64,000 nt of DNA from Prescottella soli. GTDB taxonomy: Bacteria; Actinomycetota; Actinomycetes; Mycobacteriales; Mycobacteriaceae. How positions within the stretch are numbered: position 1 is the first letter of the stretch; every line of letters starts with the position of its first letter. The translations under genes and the position numbers were made by a program. This document shows positions 25,799 to 34,397 of the stretch, one piece after another. A model generated the notes under the pieces. It did not search any database. It saw nothing but the letters and a program-made list of their open reading frames with translations, and was not told the DNA's origin. The stretch is taken from assembly GCF_040024445.1 (NCBI RefSeq), contig NZ_CP157276.1, positions 4,030,001 through 4,094,000 on the forward strand. The letters are read 5' to 3'.

Positions 25799-27208
25799 TC
25801 AGCGAATCGTGTAGGGCGACACCGAGCTGCGGTGCTCGTTGATGTCGAGGTCCTTGCCGAGGGGCGGGAACGCGCGCTGCGGGCAGTTCATCCGCTCGCA
25901 CACGCGGCAGCCGGCACCGATCGGGGTGGCGGTGCTGCCGCCGAGATCCAGGCCGTCCGCGTACACGACGCGAGGCGCGTGGCGCAGTTCGCAACCCAGG
26001 CCGATCGCGAACGTCTTGCCCGGCTGGCCGTAGCGCTGCGCACGCCGCTCCACGGTCCGCGCGACCCATAGGTAGTTGCGGCCGTCGGGCATCTGCGCGA
26101 TCTGGGTCATGATCTTGCCCGGGTAGGCGAACGTCTCGTACACGTTCCACAGCGGGCACGTGCCGCCGCTCGACGAGAAGTGGAACCCCGTGGCGGACTG
26201 GCGCTTCGACATGTTGCCCGCGCGGTCCACGCGGACGAACGACCACGGCACCCCGCGCTGCTTCGGGCGTTGCAGCGTCGACAGGCGGTGACAGATCGTC
26301 TCGTAGCTGATGGCGTAGAACGCCGACAGCCGCTCGATGTCGTAGCGGAAGTCCTCCGCGATCTCGTGGAACTGGCCGTAGGGCAGCACCGTCGCGGCGG
26401 CGAAGTAGTTGGCGAGACCGAGCATTGCGAGTGAGCGGGCCTCGTCGGACGTGAAGTTGCCCTCGTCCACCAGCTTGCGCAGCAGGTCGCCGCACTCGAG
26501 ATAGGCGAGCTCGGTCGCGAACTTGAACACCTGCTGGCCACCGGACAGTGCGGGCGAGATCTCCAGCACCCGGGTCTCGGGGTCGTACCGGTGCAGCACG
26601 TTCTCGCCCAGGTCGATGCGGCGCACGATCTGGACGTCGTGCAGGTTCTCCAGCCGGCGCGCGATCCCGTCCGCGATGTCGCCGCGGTGGAACCGCAGGC
26701 GCGCGGTGAGTTCCTCGGCCGCGGTATCGAGATCGTGGATGTAGTTCTGCCGCTGGTAGAAGTAGTCGCGAACCTCCTCGTGCGGCATCGTGATCGACCC
26801 GCTGCCGCTGCCGTCGCTGTACCGGTCCTCGGTGGCCGCGGCCAACTGCGCGGAGGTGTTGCGGTAGCGGCGGTGCATGTTGACCAGCGCCTTCGCCAGA
26901 CCCGGATGCGACGACACCATCTCCGCGATCTCCTGCGCGTCCGCGTCGATGCCCATGTCCTTGTCGAGCGCGACCTCGCGCAGCTCGGCGATCAACCGGG
27001 TGTCGTCCTGCGACGAGAAGAACGTCGTGTCGACCCCGAACACCTCGCTGATCCGCAGCAGCACCGGCACCGTCAGCGGGCGCACGTCGTGCTCGATCTG
27101 GTTGAGATAGCTGGCGGAGATCTCCAGCGTCTTCGCGAGGGCCGCCTGGCTCAGGCCGCGCTCGGTCCGCAGCTGTCGTAGCCGGGCGCCGACGAAGGTC
27201 TTGGACAT
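25799..27208 (-). CDS. ramB: transcriptional regulator RamB (XRE/ImmA-type, acetate metabolism)
   Basis: A 469-residue protein matching RamB (Rv0465c) in length and architecture. An N-terminal XRE helix-turn-helix (L-R-Q-L-R-T-E-R-G-L-S-Q-A-A-L-A-K-T-L-E-I-S-A-S-Y-L-N-Q-I-E) is followed by an ImmA/IrrE-type domain (A-T-E-L-A-Y-L-E) and a Cys-rich short-chain-fatty-acid regulator domain (G-G-T-C-P-L-W-N-V-Y; G-C-R-V-C-E-R-M-N-C-P-Q-R-A-F-P-P). The ImmA metal motif H-E-x-x-H is replaced by A-T-E-L-A-Y, so protease activity is unlikely. RamB controls isocitrate lyase and acetate genes; aceA lies 2.4 kb away. It probably binds its own promoter, where an inverted repeat is found. Confidence 0.93.
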   Translation of the reverse strand: MSKTFVGARLRQLRTERGLSQAALAKTLEISASYLNQIEHDVRPLTVPVLLRISEVFGVDTTFFSSQDDTRLIAELREVALDKDMGIDADAQEIAEMVSSHPGLAKALVNMHRRYRNTSAQLAAATEDRYSDGSGSGSITMPHEEVRDYFYQRQNYIHDLDTAAEELTARLRFHRGDIADGIARRLENLHDVQIVRRIDLGENVLHRYDPETRVLEISPALSGGQQVFKFATELAYLECGDLLRKLVDEGNFTSDEARSLAMLGLANYFAAATVLPYGQFHEIAEDFRYDIERLSAFYAISYETICHRLSTLQRPKQRGVPWSFVRVDRAGNMSKRQSATGFHFSSSGGTCPLWNVYETFAYPGKIMTQIAQMPDGRNYLWVARTVERRAQRYGQPGKTFAIGLGCELRHAPRVVYADGLDLGGSTATPIGAGCRVCERMNCPQRAFPPLGKDLDINEHRSSVSPYTIR

Positions 27209-27229
27209 GAAGTCAGGGTACGAGCGTGT

Positions 27230-27258
27230 TGCTAACCGTGCAAAGGGTTCCGTTAGCA
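27230..27258. promoter_or_regulatory. inverted repeat TGCTAAC-N15-GTTAGCA at the ramB promoter
   Basis: Perfect 7-bp arms surround a 15-nt spacer containing GTGCAAAGG, which resembles the TTTGCAAA core of known RamB sites. It lies 21 nt upstream of the ramB start codon, a position suited to autoregulation. The same arms with a 16-nt spacer occur before the XRE gene at 43636-43667. Confidence 0.65.
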
Positions 27259-27395
27259 CTCGGGTTCTCGTGCCCATGAAGTTCCGCGGTGATCGGCACA
27301 TCCGAACTTGTCGGTACCTTTCCGCATACTGCGATGCTGACCACCGGTCGGCGGCGTTCGTGCAGAACGCCCTTCACGCACCAGTTGGAGTTCGC

Positions 27396-28034
27396 ATGAC
27401 CAATTCGGATCTCACGCTCATCGCCGTACTGCTGGATCGCTCGGGTTCGATGCACTCGATCAAATCGGACACCGAGGGCGGTTTCGACGCGTTCATCGCC
27501 GAGCAGCGTGCGCAGCCCGGCGCCGCGGAAGTCACGCTCGCACAGTTCGACCGCGAGTACGAGCGCGTCTACACGGCCGTGCCCATCGCGGAGGTGCCGC
27601 CGCTGGAACTGCGTCCCCGTGGAAGCACCGCACTGCTCGACGGCATCGGAAGGTTCACCACGGAGATCGGGGAGGAGCTGGCGGCGCGGCCGGAATCCGA
27701 GCGGCCCGGGCACGTCATCGTGGTGGTCGTCACCGACGGTCACGAGAACTCGAGCACCGAATGGACGCTCGCTGCGGTGAAGGACGCGATCGCTCGCCAG
27801 GAACAGGTCTACGGGTGGGACTACGTGTTCCTCGGCGCCAACATGGACGCCGTCTCCGTGGGCCGGCACATGGGGTTCGCGGCCGACAAGTCCATCACCT
27901 ACGACGCCAAGGGCGAGTACGTCGAGGCCGCGTACTTCGTCACCTCCGACTACGTGAGTAGGAAGCGTCGAGCGGTGGTGGGCGCTCCGGTCCACGGCTT
28001 CACCGATGCGCAACGCTCGGCGACGACGGAATGA
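27396..28034 (+). CDS. VWA-domain protein
   Basis: A 212-residue single von Willebrand factor A domain. The metal-ion-dependent adhesion motif is D-R-S-G-S (residues 14-18), with the conserved Thr in G-S-T-A-L-L-D and Asp in V-V-V-T-D-G-H-E-N. VWA domains mediate protein contacts through a bound divalent metal. There is no signal peptide, so it is cytosolic. ATG 27396 follows TTGGAG. The C-terminal 30 residues are basic and probably disordered. Its partner is unknown; it is divergent from ramB. Confidence 0.85.
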   Translation: MTNSDLTLIAVLLDRSGSMHSIKSDTEGGFDAFIAEQRAQPGAAEVTLAQFDREYERVYTAVPIAEVPPLELRPRGSTALLDGIGRFTTEIGEELAARPESERPGHVIVVVVTDGHENSSTEWTLAAVKDAIARQEQVYGWDYVFLGANMDAVSVGRHMGFAADKSITYDAKGEYVEAAYFVTSDYVSRKRRAVVGAPVHGFTDAQRSATTE

Positions 28035-28355
28035 TCGCGTAAACAGACAGAACACCGGCCTCGAGTAGACCGATTATGACGTTTTCGGAACAAGTCTTGA
28101 CATCTCGGTGACGGTGGCAAAAGCTTGGCAACTGTCAGTGCTCATATGTGTAAAGCATTGATTGCGAGGCAGTTTGGAGCGCGCGGCGAGGGCTCGCGCG
28201 CTCCGGGCGAACAGAAGTGGACGCCCGCCGGCGGGCGGGAGTTCCCGGCCCACGCTCGCCCCCCTGACCAGGGCGTGGTCCGTCCCCAGTCCCAGTGGTC
28301 GCTCGTCGTCCAGGTGACGGCGGTCGGTACTAGACCAGGTTCGTCAGAGGTCACG
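28035..28355. other. intergenic region with a GC hairpin
   Basis: No convincing gene is seen, though the downstream frame stays open through part of it. A perfect hairpin GGAGCGCGCG / CGCGCGCTCC lies at 28176-28204 and may be a terminator of the VWA gene or a leader structure. The 17-nt stretch at 28184-28200 recurs exactly at 29311-29327. Confidence 0.45.
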
Positions 28356-29213
28356 ATGATCTTCACCTCGAAGCGTCGCTCCCGTAGCGGCCTCCAGCCT
28401 CCGATGCTCTTTCCGTCCGCCCCGACGGCGGACCGGACGGCCACACAGTCCGGCGTCGCGACGGCGCGCGCCGGTGAGCCCCCAGCCGGTGAGTCCGTCG
28501 CCGAGGAGCCGAAGGACCTCGACGCGATATCCGTGACCGCGCGATGGCTGATCCTCACGACCGACATCAGCCGGTCCTTCAGCCGTGCACTCCTGCCGGA
28601 ATCGTTCGAGGTGCCGGAGCGGCCGAGCATCGCGGTGTGGATCGTCGAGCCGCTGTCTGCGGACTCCGACGCGGTGGGTGTGCCCCAGGGCCGGCTGTTC
28701 GCCGGGATGTCGTGCTCGTGCCTGTTGCCCGGAGAGCAGGACGAGAGCGCGTTCACGTCCGATCTGCTGGTGGGCGCCCCGATCGGAGACGAGGACCGCA
28801 ACCCCTTCGCGCTGCCGGCGTTGCCGCAGGCCGAGTTGAGCCTGGTGAACGGCGTCGGCGGCATGGGGTTCGCGATCCCCCCGGCCGACGGGGGAGGGCG
28901 GGGACTGCTCGGGCGGGTCGAGCTGTCCGAATGCGGGTCCGAGCAGGCGCAGCTGACGCCGGACTGGCTCGCCTGTCAGTCGTGGCGGACGGACCTCGTC
29001 GAGCCCGTCGGCGTCGCGAGCAGCGGAGACTCCGGCGACGTCGTCCGCACCCAGTGGGAGCTCACACGGCTGTCGCCGATCGTCACCGGTTCGGCTGTCG
29101 TCGAGTGCGCGGAGTTCGGATCGCGTGCGTACGACCTGTTGTCGTCGACGTCGCTCGACGCGCGCTACGGATTCGCGCGCGTGGCAATCCTCGGCCGGCA
29201 GGCGGGCCGATAA
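28356..29213 (+). CDS. hypothetical protein
   Basis: I do not recognise this 285-residue protein. ATG 28356 is chosen because AGAGG precedes it by 5 nt; the frame is open further upstream but without a good start. The first 60 residues are basic and Ala/Pro-rich. The remainder is a predicted soluble mixed alpha/beta domain with W-L-I-L-T-T-D-I-S-R-S-F-S-R, I-A-V-W-I-V-E-P-L and the two-Cys segment S-C-S-C-L-L-P. The C-terminus is G-F-A-R-V-A-I-L-G-R-Q-A-G-R. No membrane segment or signal is evident. Codon usage with strong third-position GC supports real coding. Its neighbours give no clear functional hint. Confidence 0.6.
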   Translation: MIFTSKRRSRSGLQPPMLFPSAPTADRTATQSGVATARAGEPPAGESVAEEPKDLDAISVTARWLILTTDISRSFSRALLPESFEVPERPSIAVWIVEPLSADSDAVGVPQGRLFAGMSCSCLLPGEQDESAFTSDLLVGAPIGDEDRNPFALPALPQAELSLVNGVGGMGFAIPPADGGGRGLLGRVELSECGSEQAQLTPDWLACQSWRTDLVEPVGVASSGDSGDVVRTQWELTRLSPIVTGSAVVECAEFGSRAYDLLSSTSLDARYGFARVAILGRQAGR

Positions 29214-29290
29214 CGCCCCGATCGGCCTCGCGGGGGTATCTGTAACCCGCGTTTTCGTTTGTTCCGCTGTATGGAACGGTGTCCGATTCG

Positions 29291-29306
29291 TGTGATTGCC
29301 CTCACA
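29291..29306. promoter_or_regulatory. CRP/GlxR-type operator upstream of aceA
   Basis: TGTGATTGCCCTCACA matches TGTGA-N6-TCACA exactly, the consensus of CRP and corynebacterial GlxR. It lies 346 nt before the aceA start. GlxR is a known regulator of glyoxylate-cycle genes in C. glutamicum; the regulator gene itself is outside the window. Confidence 0.7.
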
Positions 29307-29452
29307 GGGCCGGCGAGGGCTCGCGCGGACTCGCTCGGTCGAGACGTCCGTCACGTGTCCGATTTCACGTTCTCTGGTCGTGTCCCGTTCTCACGCTAAT
29401 GCCGAGGTAGAGGCCTACTTGCGGGTAACTTCCGTTGCTACTGACCGGTAAC

Positions 29453-29468
29453 CCAAGCAACTGCTTGG
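29453..29468. promoter_or_regulatory. palindrome CCAAGCAACTGCTTGG in the aceA promoter
   Basis: Seven-base arms are perfectly complementary around a two-base centre. The inner CAAGCA-N2-TGCTTG is the same as in the operator at 14549-14574 in front of the acyl-CoA ligase, suggesting a shared TetR-type regulator. Confidence 0.6.
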
Positions 29469-29651
29469 CTGCCGGAAAATTAGCAAGCTTCGCAGATTGA
29501 AATGAAAAGCTAGCGAAGATTGGCATTAGCAACAGGTAGACGGCGGTTTTCGTCTGTGTCATTGTCGGTTTGTACATCCGAACGGCCTGGCAACGATGTG
29601 AAGCAGTACATCCGTACCGGGCGCAGCAGCAGAGAAGAAGTGGAGCTTTCG

Positions 29652-30941
29652 ATGTCGACCACTGGCACCCCGCGGACCGCAGAAGAGATCCAGAAGGATT
29701 GGGACACCAACCCCCGCTGGAAGGGCGTCACCCGCAACTACACCGCGGAGCAGGTCGTCAAGCTCCAGGGCACCGTGGTCGAGGAGGCCACCCTCGCTCG
29801 TCGCGGATCCGAGATCCTCTGGGATCTCGTCAACAACGAGGACTACATCAACTCGCTCGGTGCGCTCACCGGCAACCAGGCCGTCCAGCAGGTCCGCGCG
29901 GGCCTCAAGGCCATCTACCTGTCCGGTTGGCAGGTCGCCGGTGACGCGAACCTCTCCGGCCACACCTACCCCGACCAGTCGCTGTACCCGGCCAACTCGG
30001 TGCCGCAGGTCGTCCGCCGCATCAACAACGCGCTGCTGCGTGCCGACGAGATCGCCAAGGTCGAGGGTGACACCTCCGTCGACAACTGGCTCGCCCCGAT
30101 CGTCGCCGACGGTGAGGCCGGCTTCGGTGGCGCGCTCAACGTCTACGAGCTGCAGAAGGCCATGATCGCGGCCGGTGTCGCCGGTTCGCACTGGGAGGAC
30201 CAGCTCGCGTCGGAGAAGAAGTGCGGCCACCTCGGTGGCAAGGTGCTCATCCCCACGCAGCAGCACATCCGCACCCTGACCTCCGCGCGTCTGGCCGCCG
30301 ACGTCGCCGACGTCCCGACGGTCGTCATCGCCCGTACCGACGCCGAGGCTGCCACGCTGCTGACCTCCGACGTCGACGAGCGTGACCGCGAGTTCCTCGA
30401 CGGCACCCGCACCGCCGAGGGCTTCTACGGCGTCAAGAACGGCATCGAGCCCTGCATCGCCCGTGCCAAGGCCTACGCCCCGTACTCCGACCTCATCTGG
30501 ATGGAGACCGGCGTCCCGGACCTCGAGGTCGCGAAGAAGTTCGCCGAGGCCGTCCGCAGCGAGTTCCCGGACCAGCTGCTGGCCTACAACTGCTCGCCCT
30601 CCTTCAACTGGAAGGCGCACCTGGACGACGCGACCATCGCGAAGTTCCAGAAGGAGCTCGGCGCGATGGGCTTCAAGTTCCAGTTCATCACCCTCGCTGG
30701 CTTCCACTCGCTCAACTACGGCATGTTCGACCTGGCGCACGGCTACGCCCGCGAGGGCATGACCGCCTTCGTCGACCTGCAGGAGCGCGAGTTCAAGGCC
30801 GCTGCCGAGCGTGGCTTCACCGCCGTCAAGCACCAGCGTGAGGTCGGCGCCGGCTACTTCGACTCCATCGCCACCACCGTCGACCCCAACACCTCGACGG
30901 CTGCCCTCAAGGGCTCCACCGAAGAGGGCCAGTTCCACTAG
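29652..30941 (+). CDS. aceA: isocitrate lyase
   Basis: The glyoxylate-shunt enzyme that splits isocitrate into glyoxylate and succinate. The 429-residue product matches mycobacterial ICL1 in length. The catalytic loop K-K-C-G-H places the Cys at residue 191, the same number as in M. tuberculosis ICL1. Also visible are [15 protein letters not shown] and [13 protein letters not shown] 29652 follows GGAG. It is needed for growth on acetate and fatty acids and is followed by fadB2, as in Rv0467-Rv0468. Confidence 0.98.
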   Translation: MSTTGTPRTAEEIQKDWDTNPRWKGVTRNYTAEQVVKLQGTVVEEATLARRGSEILWDLVNNEDYINSLGALTGNQAVQQVRAGLKAIYLSGWQVAGDANLSGHTYPDQSLYPANSVPQVVRRINNALLRADEIAKVEGDTSVDNWLAPIVADGEAGFGGALNVYELQKAMIAAGVAGSHWEDQLASEKKCGHLGGKVLIPTQQHIRTLTSARLAADVADVPTVVIARTDAEAATLLTSDVDERDREFLDGTRTAEGFYGVKNGIEPCIARAKAYAPYSDLIWMETGVPDLEVAKKFAEAVRSEFPDQLLAYNCSPSFNWKAHLDDATIAKFQKELGAMGFKFQFITLAGFHSLNYGMFDLAHGYAREGMTAFVDLQEREFKAAAERGFTAVKHQREVGAGYFDSIATTVDPNTSTAALKGSTEEGQFH

Positions 30942-30955
30942 GCCTCTCGACCTCT

Positions 30956-30997
30956 CGGGAGGGATCGGCGGGGTGTCCTCCACGTCGATCCCTCCCG
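30956..30997 (+). terminator. hairpin between aceA and fadB2
   Basis: CGGGAGGGATCG and CGATCCCTCCCG pair perfectly across an 18-nt loop. There is no long U-tract, so it may attenuate read-through or protect the aceA 3' end rather than stop all transcription into fadB2. Confidence 0.6.
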
Positions 30998-31030
30998 GGG
31001 ACCGACCTCCACTTCCGAAAAGGAGCTGAC

Positions 31031-31927
31031 GTGACCAGCGAAAAGATTCAGCGCGTCGGCGTGATCGGCGCCGGCATCATGGGTTCGGGAATCGCAGAGG
31101 TGTGCGCACGCGCACACGTCGACGTGCTGGTGTACGAGCCGAGCCGCGAACTCGCCGCGGCCGGACGTGCGCGCATCCTGCGCTCGCTCGATCGCGGAGT
31201 GAGCAGCGGCAAGATCACCGAGCGGGAACGCGAGCAGGCCGCCTGGCGGCTGCGCTTCACCTCCGACCTCGGTGATTTCGCAGACCGGCAGCTCGTAGTG
31301 GAGGCCGTCGTCGAGGACGAGAAGATCAAGAGTGAGATCTTCGCCGAACTCGACCAGATCGTGACGGATCCGGACGCGGTGCTCGCATCGAACACCTCGT
31401 CCATCCCGATCATGAAGTTGGGCATTGCGACCAAGGCGCCCGAGCGCGTCATCGGCATGCACTTCTTCAACCCGGTGCCCGTCCTCCCGCTCGTCGAGCT
31501 GGTCACCACTCTCAAGACCAGCCCGGCGGTGTCCAAGCGGGCGGAGACCTTCGCGAGCGAGCTGCTCGGCAAGCAGATCGTGCGTTCGGCGGACCGTTCC
31601 GGTTTCGTCGTCAACGCCCTTCTGGTGCCGTACCTGCTCTCCGCGATCCGCATGGTGGAATCCGGGTTCGCCACCAAGGAAGACGTCGACAAGGCGATGG
31701 TGCTCGGATGTGCGCACCCGATGGGTCCGCTCGCGCTGACCGATCTGGTGGGGCTTGACACCGTCAAGTCGATCGCCGACTCGATGTACGAGGAGTTCAA
31801 GGAGCCGCTGTACTCGGCACCGCCTCTGCTGCTGCGGATGGTCGAGGCAGGGCTCGTCGGCAAGAAGTCGGGTGCCGGCTTCTACGAATACGCCGACAAC
31901 GGCCGTGTCACCAAGAAGGCAAGCTAG
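31031..31927 (+). CDS. fadB2: 3-hydroxybutyryl-CoA dehydrogenase FadB2
   Basis: A 298-residue NAD(P)-dependent 3-hydroxyacyl-CoA dehydrogenase. GTG 31031 follows AAAAGGAG. The dinucleotide motif is G-V-I-G-A-G-I-M-G-S-G-I-A, and the catalytic region contains S-N-T-S-S-I-P-I and the His in H-F-F-N-P-V-P-V-L-P-L-V-E. The C-terminal domain reads G-P-L-A-L-T-D-L-V-G-L-D-T. It oxidises 3-hydroxybutyryl-CoA in beta-oxidation or runs in reverse for lipid synthesis. The order aceA-fadB2 is conserved with M. tuberculosis Rv0467-Rv0468. Confidence 0.95.
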   Translation: MTSEKIQRVGVIGAGIMGSGIAEVCARAHVDVLVYEPSRELAAAGRARILRSLDRGVSSGKITEREREQAAWRLRFTSDLGDFADRQLVVEAVVEDEKIKSEIFAELDQIVTDPDAVLASNTSSIPIMKLGIATKAPERVIGMHFFNPVPVLPLVELVTTLKTSPAVSKRAETFASELLGKQIVRSADRSGFVVNALLVPYLLSAIRMVESGFATKEDVDKAMVLGCAHPMGPLALTDLVGLDTVKSIADSMYEEFKEPLYSAPPLLLRMVEAGLVGKKSGAGFYEYADNGRVTKKAS

Positions 31928-31964
31928 CCAGCACTTCACGGCAACACCAAGCCCGCTCCTCGGC

Positions 31965-32012
31965 GCCCGTGCGCCTTCTCCGCGCTCTCGGTAGCGGAAA
32001 AGGCGCACGGGC
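31965..32012 (+). terminator. hairpin between fadB2 and the metE homologue
   Basis: GCCCGTGCGCCTT and AAGGCGCACGGGC form a perfect 13-bp stem, extended by CTCCGC/GCGGAA imperfectly, around a GCTCTCGGTA loop. It lies 37 nt after fadB2 and 30 nt before the metE start. It is likely a terminator or a leader element; no cobalamin riboswitch signature is present. Confidence 0.6.
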
Positions 32013-32042
32013 TCCAGGCGCTGAAGGGAAAGGTCGATCCGA

Positions 32043-34331
32043 ATGTCCGCCGCAAACACCGCCGGGTACGGATCCAGCGTCCTCGGATACCCGCGCATCG
32101 GGCCCCGTCGCGAACTCAAGCGGGCCCTCGAGGCCTACTGGCACGGGACGGGAACCAAGGCCGAACTCGTCTCCGTCGCACAGGAATTGCAGGAGCAGAC
32201 CTGGAGCGAGCTGGCCGCCACCGGGTTGACGCAGGTCCCCGGAAACACGTTCTCCTACTACGATCACGTCCTCGACAACGCACTGTTGTTCGGCGCGGTC
32301 CCCGAGCGGTTCGCCCAGCTCGAGAGCGAACTCGATCCGCTCGACTTCTACTTCACGATCGCCCGCGGTCGTCCCGACTTCCCGCCGCTCGAACTGGTGC
32401 GGTTCTTCGGCACCAACTACTACTACCGTCAGCCCGAGCTGTCCGAGAACTCTACGTTCGAATTGCGTTCGGGCGCATTGCTCGACGAGTTCGAGCGCGC
32501 CAAGGCGATGGGCATCGAACTGCGTCCGGTGGTGCTCGGGCCGGTGTCGTTGCTGCTGCTGTCGAAGATCGCTCCCGGCTCCACCCAGGAGGGTTTCGAG
32601 ACCCTCGGCCTGCTCGACAAGCTGCTGCCGGAATACGAGAAGCTGTTCGCGCAGCTCGCCAAGGCCGGTGCGACGTGCGTGCAGCTCGACGAGCCGTGCT
32701 TCACCGAGGACCGCACCCCGGAGGAACTCGCTGCCCTCGGCCGTGCGTACCAGGACCTCGCGCACGCCCCCCTGCGTCCGCGCATCCTCGTGACCGGGCC
32801 GTACGGCCACCTCGGCGAGGCACTGCCGATCCTCGCCGCGACGCCCATCGAGGCACTCGGCCTGGACCTGGTCAACGGTCGCATCACGGCCGAGGAACTC
32901 GCGAAGATCCCCGGCATCAGGCGCAAGCGGATCTACGCCGGCATCGTCGACGGCCGCAACGTGTGGCGGGTGGACCGGTTCAACACGCTCACCTACCTGA
33001 ACCAGATCAAGGACGTCACCCCCGACCTGGTCGTGTCGACGTCGTGCTCGCTGCTGCACGTCCCGTACGACGTGCTCATGGAGTACGACATGCACGGCGA
33101 CGTCGCCGACCGCCTCGCGTTCGCGAAACAGAAGGTGGGCGAGGTCGTCTCGCTGGCGAAGGCCCTCACCGAGGGACCGTCCGAACGCTGGCGCAAGAAG
33201 CCGACGTCGGTGCACTTCAAGCAGAAGCACGACGTCCGCGCGCGCGTCAACGCGATCACCCCCGCGGATCGCGTCCGTGCTCCGTACGAGGAGCGGCGCC
33301 TCGCGCAGCAGGCGCGGCTGAACCTGCCGCCGGTGCCGGCCACCACGCTCGGGTCGTTCCCGCAGACGAACGAGATCCGCCAGGCCCGTTACGAACTGGG
33401 CGAGGGGCGACTCGGCTGGGACGAGTACTACAAGCGGCTCCAGGACGAGATCGCGAAAACCATTGCGTTGCAGGAGGACATCGGCCTCGATGTCTTCGTT
33501 CACGGCGAGCACGAACGCAACGACATGGTGCAGTACTTCGCGGAACTGCTCGAGGGGTACGCGTTCACGCACAACGGTTGGGTGCAGGCGTACGGCTCGC
33601 GGTGCACGCGTCCGCCGGTGCTGTACGGCGACATCCGTCGTCCGAAGGCGATGACGGTCGAGTGGATCGCGTACGCGCAGTCGCTCACCGACAAGCCGGT
33701 CAAGGGCATGCTCACCGGTCCGGTGACGATGCTGGCACGCTCGTTCGTGCGTCAGGATCAGCCGCTGCACGAGACCGCGGACCAGCTCGCGCTCGCGATC
33801 CGCGACGAGATCGCCGACCTCGAGGCCGCGGGAATCGCGATCATCCAGGTCGACGAGCCGGCGATCCGGGAACTGTTGCCGCTGCGCGAGACCGGGCGTA
33901 AGGAGTACCTGGACTGGGCGGTCGACGCGTTCCGTCTGGCGACGGGCGGTGCCAAGCCGCAGACGCAGATCCACACGCACCTGACGTACTCGGGCCAGCG
34001 GTCGGTCGTCGACGCGATCGAGCGGCTCGACGCGGACGTCACCGCGATCGTCGCCACCCGGTCGATCGGATGGGTGCTCGATGCGATCAAGGAGAAAGCG
34101 CTCACGCACGGTGTCGGACCCGGTGTCTACGAGAGCCGTTCGGCGCGGATCCCCGACATCGACGAACTCGACGCTCTGCTGACCGAGGCCGCCGAATCGG
34201 TGGACCTCGACCGGCTGTGGGCGAACCCCGACGGCGGACTCAAGACCCGCCACTACTGGCAGCTCGAGCCGTCGTTGCGCAACCTCGTCGCGGCGGCTCG
34301 GCGACTGCGGCGGCGTGCCGCGCAGGGGTAG
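32043..34331 (+). CDS. metE: MetE-family protein lacking the canonical zinc ligands
   Basis: A full-length 762-residue homologue of cobalamin-independent methionine synthase, with both beta-barrel halves. Substrate-side segments are kept: V-H-G-E-H-E-R-N-D-M-V, N-G-W-V-Q-A-Y-G-S-R-C, K-P-V-K-G-M-L-T-G-P-V-T-M and I-Q-V-D-E-P-A-I-R-E. The zinc site that activates homocysteine is not: of the H-x-C...E...C set, His646 remains, but the expected Cys is Thr648 (H-T-H-L-T-Y), the Glu is Val670 (T-A-I-V-A-T-R-S) and the last Cys is Gly731 (N-P-D-G-G-L-K-T-R). W-S-F is also R-S-F. Ordinary methionine synthesis is therefore doubtful. The gene is intact, with a good start and terminator, so a changed function is more likely than decay. 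Confidence 0.9.
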   Translation: MSAANTAGYGSSVLGYPRIGPRRELKRALEAYWHGTGTKAELVSVAQELQEQTWSELAATGLTQVPGNTFSYYDHVLDNALLFGAVPERFAQLESELDPLDFYFTIARGRPDFPPLELVRFFGTNYYYRQPELSENSTFELRSGALLDEFERAKAMGIELRPVVLGPVSLLLLSKIAPGSTQEGFETLGLLDKLLPEYEKLFAQLAKAGATCVQLDEPCFTEDRTPEELAALGRAYQDLAHAPLRPRILVTGPYGHLGEALPILAATPIEALGLDLVNGRITAEELAKIPGIRRKRIYAGIVDGRNVWRVDRFNTLTYLNQIKDVTPDLVVSTSCSLLHVPYDVLMEYDMHGDVADRLAFAKQKVGEVVSLAKALTEGPSERWRKKPTSVHFKQKHDVRARVNAITPADRVRAPYEERRLAQQARLNLPPVPATTLGSFPQTNEIRQARYELGEGRLGWDEYYKRLQDEIAKTIALQEDIGLDVFVHGEHERNDMVQYFAELLEGYAFTHNGWVQAYGSRCTRPPVLYGDIRRPKAMTVEWIAYAQSLTDKPVKGMLTGPVTMLARSFVRQDQPLHETADQLALAIRDEIADLEAAGIAIIQVDEPAIRELLPLRETGRKEYLDWAVDAFRLATGGAKPQTQIHTHLTYSGQRSVVDAIERLDADVTAIVATRSIGWVLDAIKEKALTHGVGPGVYESRSARIPDIDELDALLTEAAESVDLDRLWANPDGGLKTRHYWQLEPSLRNLVAAARRLRRRAAQG

Positions 34332-34346
34332 GCACGCCGGCCCTTG

Positions 34347-34393
34347 CAGCTCACCGGGATCGGATCGTCTGCGGATCCGATCCCGGTGAGCTG
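34347..34393. terminator. strong bidirectional terminator
   Basis: CAGCTCACCGGGATCGGATC and its exact complement form a 20-bp stem with a 7-nt loop. It separates the convergent metE homologue and GH5 gene. Confidence 0.85.
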
Positions 34394-34397
34394 TGTT

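Larger units (their letters stand above)
29214..29651 (+). promoter_or_regulatory. long aceA upstream control region
   Basis: This 438-nt gap has no gene. It carries a CRP/GlxR box (29291-29306), the palindrome CCAAGCA-AC-TGCTTGG (29453-29468), TTAGCAA elements near 29480 and 29523, and an inverted repeat CTTCGC - 19 nt - GCGAAG (29488-29518). The density of sites is as expected for isocitrate lyase, which is controlled by RamB, RamA and GlxR in relatives. Confidence 0.7.

Noticed and set aside
31928-32042. Possible cobalamin riboswitch before the metE homologue
   Set aside because: The gap holds only a 13-bp hairpin; no B12-box sequence or multi-stem structure is present.
31908-34253. Minus-strand reading frame of 781 codons opposite the metE homologue
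   Set aside because: Low-complexity Arg/Val/Asp/Leu composition and no start signal; the frame mirrors third-position GC bias of the plus-strand gene.
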